The notes below the pieces were generated by a model. It was not told where the DNA came from. It ran no database searches and was given only the letters and a program-made list of their open reading frames with translations. DNA of 64,000 bases from Pachypanchax playfairii (taxonomy: Eukaryota > Chordata > Actinopteri > Cyprinodontiformes > Aplocheilidae): contig SSNP01000020.1 in assembly GCA_006937955.1 (NCBI GenBank), positions 3,155,613 through 3,219,612 on the forward strand, given 5' to 3'. The translations under genes were made by a program, and so were the position numbers. Of the stretch, positions 40,157-52,800 are shown one piece after another (position 1 is the first letter of the stretch; each line of letters starts with the position of its first letter).

Positions 40157-43100
40157 TTTGCTATCCTTATGGGGACCGTCCATTGACTTCCATTGATTTT
40201 AGTAACTAGATTTATACCTAACCCAAACCCTTTTACTAACCTTAACCATTACTGATCTATAACTAACCCTCAGACTAACTAAAACTCTATTCACACCATA
40301 CCTATAAACCTAACCCCTAACCATAAAAAGGGGAGTCCCCCTCATGGGGACCAGGCTTCGGTCCCCACAAGAACCCTCGGACCCCAGAAAGATAGTAAAA
40401 GTCAGGAAACTGGTCCTCAGGAGGTCAGAAATACAAACCCACACACACACTATTGAATTACGGTGTGTGTGTGTGAAAGGGAGCTCCTGCTCTTCATCTC
40501 AGCACAATAATCTTAATATGATTTGATTTTTTAGATTAAATGCTGCACCCACAAACAAGTGACCCAGAGGTTAATCACGGCAATGATATAATGTTTTAGT
40601 GAGATTTGAACAGAAATACTGACACGTACACAGTCTTGGATGCACCCCCCCCCCCACACACACACACACCCACAACCTCAGTTTACCCTATTTCTTCTTT
40701 TTACCCTTTTGGGCGACTTCATCCTGTTTAATTCACAGTATTTAGCTTTAAAACTCGAGCCAGCACGAACACTCTGATCCAAGCTTCCAGGTCATTTTGG
40801 TTCATTATATTATGCAGAGTTATAAATCCTCTTATTGTGCCAGAAGGCAGACATGTAGACATTATCATGATTACTGCCACAGTTACCTCAAAGGAACCTG
40901 CAAATACACAAGTGATTGTTTTTTTTTTCTTCTTTTCAACAAGATTCTTTGACCCTGACGGTTGTTCGTCTTTATCTTCCAAGTTTTCAAAGTAAAGTTG
41001 GCTGTTATTTAAAAATAAAAAAAGGCAGCATGGAAACAAAAGATATCTGCTAGATCCCTCCTAATCACTTTTAATCTGAGGGACAAAATGTTAAATCCGC
41101 CAACTCCTGTTGACCTGAGTCTGAAATCAGTTTGTATGGTGCTGTTTTAAGGTTTTAATGCTGTAAAATACTTTAAAATCTTACTTAAATCAGTAAAAAA
41201 AAATGTTTTCAGTTATCTGTTCGATCCTGATCAGATGTGATGTGCTCAGTCACCCAGAAACACACGGAAGCTGCAGAGTATTCAGAGTAAATTGAAAGGA
41301 GAGAGAGAGAGAGCACACCTGTTGCTAGGCAACCCCAGCCTCCCTACTTGGTGGCTCTCTTTAGGCTTAAAGATACACAGACACAAAGATCCAGGTTCTG
41401 GCAGCTCACTTTACCCATTGTGTGCTTCCTGCTGTCTCCAGACTCTTACTCTCAAAGTCCTCTTTTGATCCAGCAGTTTGTTTTTCTCCTACAGAGTTTT
41501 AGACTGCGGTCTTTAACAGAGTGGAAGATTAATTCTTTTAAACTCCTTTGCATGACAATAAATAGATTTTTGCTGTTTGACTGTTGATTTAAACCTTCTA
41601 CAAGGCTGTGAAAATTGAAGCTTCTTAAGTGTAAAAAAAAACTCACCACAAAATTTTCCTTGTTCCTCCAGGCTGAAAACCTGCTGCTGGATGCAGAAAT
41701 GAACATCAAGATAGCTGATTTTGGTTTCAGTAATGAGTTTACTCTGGGGAACAAGCTGGACACTTTCTGTGGCTCCCCACCCTACGCAGCCCCCGAGCTC
41801 TTCCAGGGCAAGAAGTACGACGGACCTGAAGTGGACGTGTGGAGCCTGGGGGTGATCCTCTACACGCTGGTCAGCGGCTCACTGCCCTTCGATGGACAAA
41901 ACCTCAAGGTCGGTCGTGAAGAGGAGAGCGTTTGTTTGTGTGTGTTTCTGTGGGTGGTTGTAGTATTTATCAAGGAAGGTTTTTATCCCAGTAAATTCAG
42001 TAACTGAACTGGAGAGAGTGGATGTGTCACACTCAGGACTCACATGACTCATACTTAGAGCACAGACTCATTTCAGTGGGCAATATGACACTAAATGTGA
42101 TGCAATCAATATGACCATGGAACACAATCTGGTCTTAAATTTAGTCAAAGAACTACTTGAGCAGATTTATAATGTTTTTTTCTTTAGATTGTCCCAGATT
42201 GCAGCTCTGACTAAATGTTCTGATACACAGTTAAAATTAAATAAATAAACAAATGTTTAATCTGTTTTTTCTTTTTCCTGATGAAAGACAGACAATAATG
42301 TTTTTACCTATTTGTGTAAATTCCTCATGAGCCACTCGGATCTAAATAAAACTTTCACAATCTGATTAACTTCAGTTAACCCAGTTAAAGATGGCCGCCA
42401 CAACCAACTCATACAAAACTTGTCTGAACTGTCAGTTTTACTGATAATGTGCCCTAACAGATGTTATTCTGAAGATTTTATCAGATAGATGTATTTTTTC
42501 AATAAATACGCCACATTTTTAGAAAAGCTGTTATGTACATCTCAATGTCTGTATTTTAAAACAGATCAAATAGTTCTTGTTTTATTGTGTTTATGTTTTT
42601 ATAGAGGCTTTAATCATTGATCTTTCATGTCCTGGTTTGTGTGCAGGAATTGCGGGAGCGTGTTCTGCGTGGTAAATACAGGATTCCTTTCTACATGTCC
42701 ACCGACTGTGAAAACTTGCTGAAAAAGTTCCTGATCCTGAATCCTTCCAAAAGAGGCAGCCTCGAGGTACACTGGACTTCACCGCACAATCACAGAACAC
42801 ACAGCAGTTAACTCATGGAAATTAAAAACAAGTCTCAATTTCTATTGTTTACATATGATTCCAGTTATTTTATAGGCAACTTAAGTTAAAGCTCCGTGCT
42901 GATCCACTTACTACTATGTTTTCTGTACATGCAGTTCTGTTTCCTTAGATTGTTTCATCAGCTCTATGTGACTTTGTTGCAGAAGTGCAAAGTGCTTTTT
43001 AAAGGTATAAGACAGTCGTGTTAGTTTGGAATTTGAGACGCTAAATTAAAAGGGAAGGTGTCCTTCAGAGAAAAAACAGTTCATGTAATCTGTTAGAACT

Positions 43101-46100
43101 CTTGGACTCTTATACTAAACATTTCATTAAAGAGGCCCTTCCATTAAAAACAGTTTTTCTGAGGTTTCTGTTGAATATTTTAGCTCCACAGGTGTTCTTA
43201 CCTTCATAGTGGGTGTGAAAACAGGTCAACAACTTCTCTTTCAGTTTTAATCTCTCAAACTACGCAGGTGGCGATAACACCCGAGTTTGAACGGCCTGTA
43301 TCTGTTTCATCACAACGCCTTTGTTCATTAGTATTTGGCAGCTCCTGCAGTTGAATCCACGCCTAGCATGCTGCTGGCTAAAAGCTGTTAGCATAAACAC
43401 TATCAAACCAGAAAAGACTCGGTGCGCTGTAGCCATGCGCAGCGGGGCAGGAAACAGGAAGCCCTTCTCTCATAGGCTAGTTTGTTAGCCAATCTGAGTC
43501 CAGCAAATGTGAATAATGAATATTAATGAGTTTTCAAGCCGTCAGATTGAAAGGGTTGTAAATCAGTGTTTCTTAATGTTTTTTAGATATAAAATGTTTC
43601 ATATTACATGTTAAATGACCTCTTAATTCAGTCATTTTTTAGTTGTAACAGTTGTTCTGGATGGCTTCCTGGATTGTTTATGTCCAACTGGACTGATGAA
43701 CTAACAGGTAGTTCAAACACTGCTAACATTCAGGGTAATGTAACTCTTCCAAGGCATCCAGGAGTTAGTTCCTGAAGGAATCTCTTTTCAGAAAAAAAAA
43801 GTGGAACACAAAAAACTGATGTCGATATAAAATGAGCTCAGTCCTGTCTAACAGGAAGTCTATTTCTCCAAACTGAGGTAACTCATGACGCTCTCCACAG
43901 AGTATGATATAAATTATTTGTGATCTTTACACAGAAAGAAGCTTCAGAATGACTGAAAAATCCCAATATGTCTAAGAACTTTTCAGTGTTGGTTTTCTAA
44001 TAAAATCTGACTTTTAACTCCCTTTATTCGGTCCTTCAAAGAGATTTATCTGGCAGTAATTCCACCAACCTCTGCCAGGTTTAAAAACAAGACAAACCGT
44101 CTTTCCCCACTTTTTTTTCTCCCTTTTTTGTGACGGTTCTTGTCATTCTGTGTGTTTTAATCCCAGCAGCAGATAATGAGGGATCGGTGGATGAATGTGG
44201 GCTACGAGGATGAAGAACTTAAACCCTACATTGAACCTATGCCAGATTATAAGGACCCCAAGAGAACAGGTAACACCAAGACAGTCTGAAAATGATGTTT
44301 GTTTAATTTTTTTTGTTTTGCCTGCATCAAAAATAGATTCAAAAATGTTCAGTGTGCTCACAATAATCCAAAATTTATTGTTTGTGTGCAGAAAAAATGG
44401 TGCGGATGGGATATGAGCTTGAAGAAATCCAGGACTCACTGGTGAACCAGAAGTACAATGACGTGATGGCTACGTACCTGCTTTTGGATTATAGGAACTC
44501 TGAGGTACAACTTTTTTCCTCACACATTTGGTTGGACTCAGTCTTCTTTTCTTACTGATGCAGATGGTTTTTGTGTTTTAGTTCATTATAATATGAGTAT
44601 AAGTTCAGCATATTGCTTTAAACACACAAAAATCACATCTGTTAGTGTTTTAGTTCTTTACTTACGCCATATTTTGTCTTGTTCTCGTGCTTTTTCCTCC
44701 TACTCAGCTGGATGAAGTTTGCCTTAAGCCCCGACCAGGAAGTGATGTAAGCAACATCAATGCCCCCTCTCCACCTCACAAGGTATAATGAGACACAAAA
44801 TGTCACCCTGGTAATACATACAGTGGGGCAAAAAAGTATTTAGTCAGCCACCAATTGTGTAAGTTCTCCCACTTAAAAAGATCAGAGAGGCCTGTAATTT
44901 TCATCATAGGTATACCTCAACTATGAGAGACAAAATGAGGAAAGAAAATCCAGAAAATCACATTGTCTGATTTTTAAAGAATTTATTTGCAAATTATGGT
45001 GGAAAATAAGTATTTGGTCACCTACAAACAAGTAAGATTTCTGGCTTTCACAGACCTGTAACTTCTTTAAGAGGCTCCTCGGTCCTCCACTCGTTACCTG
45101 TATTAATGGCACCTGTGTGAACTCGTTATCAGTATAAAAGACACCTGTCCACAACCTCAAACAGTCACGCTCCAAACTCCACTATGGCCAAGACCAAAGA
45201 GCTGTCAAAGGACACCAGAAACAAAATTGTAGACCTTCACCAGGCTGGGAAGACTGAATCTGCAATAGGTAAGCAGCTTGGTGTGAAGAAATCAACTGTG
45301 GGAGCAATTATTAGAAAATGGAAGACATACAAGACCACTGATAATCTCCCTCGATCTGGGGCTCCATGCAAGATCTCACCCCGTGGGGTCAAAATGATCA
45401 CAAGAACGGTGAGCAAAAATCCCAGAACCACACGGAGGGACCTAGTGAATGACCTGCAGAGAGCTGGGACCAAAGTAACAAAGGCTACCATCAGTAACAC
45501 ACTACGCCGCCAGGGACTCAAGTCCTGCAGTGCCAGACGTGTCCCCCTGCTGAAGCCAGGACACGTCCAGGCCCGTCTGCGGTTTGCTAGAGAGCATTTG
45601 GATGATCCAGAAGAGGATTGGGAGAACATCATATGGTCAGATGAAACCAAAATAGAACTTTTTGGTAGAAACTCAACTTGTCGTGTTTGGAGGGGAAAGA
45701 ATGCTGAGTTGGATCCAAAGAACACCATACCTACTGTAAAGCATGGGGGTGGAAACATCATGCTTTGGGGCTGTTTTTCTGCAAGGGGACCAGGACGACT
45801 GATCCGTGTAAAGGAAAGAATGAATGGGGCCATGTATCGTAAGATTTTGAGTGAAAACCTCCTTCCATCAGCAAGGGCATTGAAAATGAGACGCGGCTGG
45901 GTCTTTCAGCATGACAATGATCCCAAACACACCGCCCGGGCAACGAAGGAGGGGCTTCGTAAGAAGCATTTCAAGGTCCTGGATTGGCCTAGCCAGTCTC
46001 CAGATCTCAACCCCATAGAAAATCTCTGGAGGGAGTTGAAAGTCCGTGTTGCCCAGCGTCAGCCCCAAAACATCACTGCTCTAGAGGAGATCTGCATGGA

Positions 46101-46783
46101 GGAATGGGCCAAAATACCAGCAACAGTGTGTGAAAACCTTGTGAAGACTTACAGAAAACGTTTGACCTCTGTCATTGCCAACAAAGGCTATATAACAAAG
46201 TATTGAGATTAACTTTTGTTATTGACCAAATACTTATTTTCCACCATAATTTGCAAATAAATTCTTTAAAAATCAGACAATGTGATTTTCTGGATTTTTT
46301 TTCCTCATTTTGTCTCTCATAGTTGAGGTATACCTATGATGAAAATTACAGGCCTCTCTGATCTTTTTAAGTGGGAGAACTTACACAATTGGTGGCTGAC
46401 TAAATACTTTTTTGCCCCACTGTATTAATCTTTTCCCAACACAAACTAGTGACAGAAATACATTTATTAATATATTTTAGACAGAAAAATACTCATCTAT
46501 GCATTTTTTTTTTATCCTTTGATGGTACATTTGATATGTTAACTAGAGCTGACTGCAGAACCATAATGCTCCCATTGTCTTTTCTTTTTTTAAACTATCC
46601 TTTTAAAAAGAGAAGATATAAACATTGGTATCAGGTTTCAGTATTTCATCCGATGTGTGTAAAAACTATGATATTAAAAAGACTTCACTGATCTGAGGCC
46701 GTTCTTTTTACTCTAAGGTGCAGCGCAGTGTGTCATCCAACCAGAAGCCTCAAAACCGCAGAGCCACCGATCAGGGTGAGACT

Positions 46784-46841
<58 letters not shown>

Positions 46842-49800
46842 AGAGAGAATCATTTGTTTAAAGCTTTAGAATATAAGAGTTTTTTTCACAGAGAGCTGAG
46901 TAATAGATGTGTTGAGCATGATGTTGAAATAAAATGTAATGTTAGAAATCTACTGAAGGCAGGAAGAAACAAAAGAGAGACAAAGTTTCAATCTTTAAAC
47001 ACTGTCTTTCTTTAGGCTCCTCCTACTCCAAGAGGGGAGGACAGTCAGACAACCGATCTGCAGTGGAGGATTCTGGGAGGAAAGGTTCATCAGGCAGCTC
47101 CACGACCAAGGTGCCAGCCAGCCCTCTGTCGTCATCAGACCGCAAAAAGAGCGCCACGCCTTCCACTGTGAGAGCCTTTGATTCACTCTGCTTTGATGAT
47201 ATTCAGAACAGGAAACAGATGAACTCGTGTGTTTTATTTCACTTTAAAACAGTATAATGATGATGGTCATTTTTGTGGTTTGACACAACAGAGTCATGAT
47301 TTCCTGTTTTAAGTACATCATATATTTAGTTCTTATACTCTTACGTTTCCTCTGTAGAGAGAACATCTTTATAAATCAATACCCTCCATTTAAAAATGAA
47401 TGTGCAAGAATAACAAACCCAGGAGGGTTTAAAAACTGGTGCTGCTTCTTTTTTTTTCAAATCTGCTGATCAGAGATTAGCTTCTCAGCACAATACAATA
47501 ACCACTCTATCTATACACACATGATAATTTCCTGTTCTGACTCTTTGACTACAGCTATGCATGTCCCATGACCCTGAGCTGATAGATAGCAACAAAAAGG
47601 AAAATAACCCAGACAGAGCAATAAAATATACCCTGAAACTCCAATAAGTTTCAGCTTTGAAATCAAATTTAAATGCTGGACTTTATGCTGGAAGTTATTT
47701 TTTCTGTGCAGGATAATCTCCCATCAGCCATAAGGTTAAAGGTCGACTGACATGCTAGTTAATAAGTAAGCTAAATAAAAATAAGTCGACTCTGAACTGT
47801 TCTGTTTGAAGGGTAAAGTTTACAACATCCTTTTTTCATGACTGAAGCTGTTTTGTGACCTTGTTAAATTTCTTCAGCTTTAGTTTTGCACAAACAGGAT
47901 ATTTTTTTTTAAATTTGGGTGTGTTTGTAAAAACCACACACTTCTTGCAGCAGCCACGAAACAGCATCATGTTACTGTGAACATCCATGTGGTTGGTGTG
48001 ATCATGTGTCTCAGTTTGGCATTAATGTGACTGTGAGGCATCGAGAACAAAGACACGACGGCGACGCTGAAGGAGCTCCAGGGAATTCAGGCCTCATTAA
48101 TTTTTCTGAAGACAGTCCTGTTTTATTTCTTTCTGCTTTACTGTCATCAGTTACCGGTTTGTAACCGGCGCTGAGGCGAGGCGGAGCCACAAAAACACAC
48201 AGTAGAGTGTGTTTCATGACAGGGACCTGTCTTCATCAGAATCCAACTAGGATCAACACAGTTGGTGTTGAAACATCTGTCTATCTTTTCACATTAATAT
48301 ATTTTAATATGGATCAGTGAGATCAAGTCTTTCCCTTTACTTTGAAAACCTGAATTCCCTTCAAGTTTAATTAGGTCCTGATTAAATTAATGTCATGTAA
48401 TTGAATCTGTTCTGATTAGAGATTTGGCACCAGGGTGTTCCAGGAATATGTTGTCAACTTTAAATGTATTTGCTTTTATCTGGTTCCTTAAGGGCGACTC
48501 AGACCTAATTAACAAGGATGATGATGTAGAGACCCTGACGCCTCCTTCTGACTGTCCACCGGTTAATCTAACGTTTCTGTTCTGTTGTTAAAACACATGG
48601 CTGCATTAGGATGGTGTGTTATGGCTTGTACAACAAGGACCAAATTAGATAAAAGCAGCTCTCTGGAGCTCCGACAGGCTTCACAGAGGAAACATCGTTT
48701 CAGTGGTTGACAGAACATTTGACTTTGCATGACTAAACTGGCACTTCCATAGTTTTTACACAGCTACAGTTTGCATTCTATGACCTTCTATGTAATGTTT
48801 AACTTGGATTGTGATGTCACAGAACATTTTGAACTTTACAAATCTCATACAGTTTATATCACAACGCAGCCATTTTTGTCCCTTTTTAACTCAGTGTGTG
48901 TTGTTAATATTTCTAACATTTTGTTTTGATGGATCTTTCCTGCTTTCAGAATAGCATCCTGTCCACCGGTACCGGTCGCAGTCGGAACTCTCCTCTGACT
49001 GAGAGAGCCACGCTCGGCCAGGGCATTCAGAACGGCAGGGACAGGTACACCGACACACAGCTATCACAAAACAAGGACAAACACCTTAAACAGCTTCACC
49101 CTTGTGCACAGAATAGGAACGCACTCGCAGCGGTTTGTGAATGAAGCAGTCCCACATCTGTGTCAGAGGCTGATCCCTCAGATTTTGGCTGGTAGTCCCT
49201 AAAGCGCTGCCAGCTGGCTCAGGGAGGGGTAAGCCCTCCTGGATGTGAAAATAAGGCCAAACCTCCAGTAGATTATAGATTACAGATCTGGGATGGTCAC
49301 ACGGAGGCCCCCGCCAGAACACAGAGTTCGAGGGAAACAATCCTTGGACAGAGTCAAAGAATCCACCAGTCTAATATTAAGCCACTTCAAAAAAAGTGTT
49401 CTCGTTTTACCCTTCCTAAATCTAGTTTATTCCTCCATCTCTCCTTTCTTCCTTAATCACATTAAACCCGAGCCTTGTCCCTATTGGAGTTCCCTTATTT
49501 AAAGTTTTAATACAAACCAATCCTTTTTTATTTGAAATTAAATTAGTCCAATAGCTTATTTCTGAGATTACACACCTCCTGTGTGTCCCACTCATGTGAC
49601 TTCACTCACAGCACTCATGCTTAACCAGCCATATTCTCTGTGTGCATTAAAACACGAAGCCAAACCATAATCCCAACTGCGACGCAGCGTTCATGGTTCA
49701 TACTGCTTCATTACTCGTCAGTCTCAAATGACCTCTTTGTCCACAGAACAGAGTTTTGATCCTCCCTGAATTTGGACCTGTTTGTCTCTGCCTGCTGATG

Positions 49801-52800
49801 AAGGGGTCATTCGAGACATCATTGCTTTTATTTGTAGCACTTATGGGTCTGTTAGCTGTAATAGTCTCTGCTGACAGTGGTTATCATCTGCTTTGATTTT
49901 GAAAGTTGTTGTTTTAATCATCATTAATGCTTTGAAGTTTGGGCTGTTTTACTTGTTATACCCCACCCCCACCCTCTCCTTCTTCGTTTCTAATGTTCTT
50001 AATTTGGTCTTCTTTTATCTGAGCTCCCTCCGGACTCAAAGTCACACACTTTTCCTTTTTTTTATATAATCCTGCTTGTCTTTATATTCATCTTCTCATT
50101 TCCATTTTCCTTCTCTCTATTTCTAAAAGTAGATTAGAAAGACTTGTGGTGGAATATTAACTCTTACTGGCCTAACAAGCTCACACGTACACAAAAATAT
50201 CTAAACAATCAGGTTGTGCTTGATCTCCTGAAGTGTTTCCACCACACTTATTTTCCCGTCATCAGCCTTGTTAATAATCCGTGTCAGAAAGACACAGAGT
50301 TCCTTCCAGCTGTGTGTTAAGCGTTTGTTGGTTGAACTCTTTGTCTCGTTGCCAGTTTTTGCTCTCGCTCTCTCCCTCTGGTACCACTCTCCACTGTCCC
50401 TTACTGTTTCCCTTCTTTTTCCTTTGTGTTTGAACAAAACTCACTCACACGTAATGTGCAGAGATTTCTAATTACAGAGAAGAGAAGTTAAAAAAGTAAC
50501 GTAGAACTCAAATTTTTTTATTTGTATTTAGAATATGGGGTTAAAAATGATGGAAATAACTAAAGCTACTTAAAATCCAGTAACACAAACAGTTGTGTAA
50601 CAACCATGGTGGACGTTTTCAGTGGATTTGATCATTAAAAGGTGTCAGTTTGCACGATAAAATGAAAGTAGATGAACAGAAAAGTTTTTTTTTATTTTTT
50701 AGACGGTTTCAGTTGGAAAGTTATTTATTTTATAGCTTTGCACATTACTGTCCTTCATCATTCTTTCTTTCTTTTCATCTGAAGGAAAAGTGTGTGCAGG
50801 CAGTTGTTTTATGTTTCCTGTCAGGTAGATTATGATGAAATGATAAAAGCACAGTCGTCTCCTTGTGCTTTTGTTTGTTTCTTAAGGAACGACAGATAAA
50901 AGAAAACCAACTCTGTTCAGTTCACTTTGCTGCATGTGTTTTCTGTTCTTCCTCTTGTCTCTCTGTTCTCTCTGCTGCCCCCCCCTCACCCCACTTCCTT
51001 ACTGTGTTTTGATGAGTGCTGCCTCTAACCATACTCCACCTCACCTCCCCGCCCACCCTCACACAAACCCCGCCCGCTTTGTTTGTCTTTATGTGAATGC
51101 TTGATTGTGAATGTGTTTTGGATGGATGCGTCGGGCGGGGCACTCTTCCTCCTTCTCCCCCTCATTCCCCCCCCAGCCTAAACACTCCGGGCTCCCGAGC
51201 CTCCACTGCCTCAGCTGCTGCCGTCCTCTCCTCCTCCTCCTCCTCGCGTCCCCGCCACCACAAGTCCCTGTCCTCCTCCAATCATCCATGCCCCTCTGAC
51301 CTGCACGCATCGAGGCCCAGGCAAGTCTCAGACACACACTCAAACCCTTTCAGCTCACTTTACTCATCACATCATCATCATCCTGATTAAAGTGGAGTAA
51401 ACAGGATAAAATCAGGTGCTGCTGCTCGATTTAAGAGCCTCATTTTCCCTTATACTTGTCATTTTTAATCTGTTTGATTACATTTATTCACATAATGCCA
51501 GAAAAAGATCCTGGCATAAAGTTGCAACCTGCTGCCAATGGGTTTTTTTCCCCCGTTAATGGGGGCGATTGATTTAAAAGTGTATTTTTCTCCCCAAAGA
51601 TTTGCTGTTTCATTTCAACTCAAACTGCTGTGCCTGCCAAGAAAAGAGTTTCTGAGTCTTTTAAACCCTAAACTTCACCCGCAGCTATATTATTGAGAAG
51701 ATTTCAGTGATACAGTTTAAAAAAAAAACACTCACACAAGAGGAAAAGTTATTTCTGTATGATGGTTTTTATGTGTTCAGTTCTGAAAAATGCTGCTAAA
51801 CTTCTTTTAAAATATCTAAGAAATTCCTTAGTGAAAATATTTGCATCCTGTTTGACTTGTTACAATCACGAGGCGAAGACGCACACAGCTAACGTGGTAT
51901 CAGATTAACTAATATCCGCTTTTTGTAGCTGGATTTATTTACAATTACAACATCACCACAGCGAGAAGGGTTATGCTTCTAAAACTAGCAGTCTTAGACC
52001 CTGCGGTTACTTAGCAACAGTCAGGTACTAGATTGTAGAGTTGAGAAAACGGTGCCAGTGTGGAAGTGTTGACATAGCTTGTCTTTGGCCAAGCAGTCAC
52101 TTTCGTATTGCACTTTTACCCGTTGGACCATAACTGAACAGTCAGACAGTTCAGATCAAGCGGAGCAGCTTTTTTTTACTCGACTCTACCTCTGACAGGT
52201 ATGACGTGGTTTTTAAGAAGAAAAGAAAATCCCCCAGTTCAGTGAAGAAGGTGTTAAGTTTCCAAACACCTTAATGGCAACAGCAAAGTGTGTGTTTACT
52301 TGTGTTTGTTACCATTTTAGGCCCCTTTGTGGTGGAATCACTGACCTTGTGAGGACCAGTAGATCTCATGGGGTCATTAGACGTTAATACAGTATTCTTG
52401 TTTATGGCGAGTGTGTGCTGTTAATTATATGAACATATTTTTATGATCCTTCCCTGATATTTTCTATATAAAAGCCCTCTGGGTCCTTATCAGCCATTGT
52501 TGGGTCCTTCTCCTCTGGGTGTGTCCAAATATTTGCCTGTTGCTCTGACAATGTAAAGAAAGTAAAAATAACATCATATTTAGTGTTTCTGTCCTGGGAG
52601 AATTTATTTGATAGATAAAATGTATTTATGGAAAAATATAGAAACAAAAATAAACAATAAATCTGTTTATTGAAGTCAAGACTGTAGAACAGCACACGTG
52701 TAGAAGGAATCGGTAGCGCATCTCAACTGGTAGCATATTTCTACAGAACACCGGTTCCAGCAGCAGCTGCAGAAAAGTTATTTAGTACTGCTTTAACTGT

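Noticed and set aside
39590..40325. Interstitial telomere repeats
   Set aside because: CTAACC-like text occurs a few times per 314-bp unit but never as a TTAGGG array.
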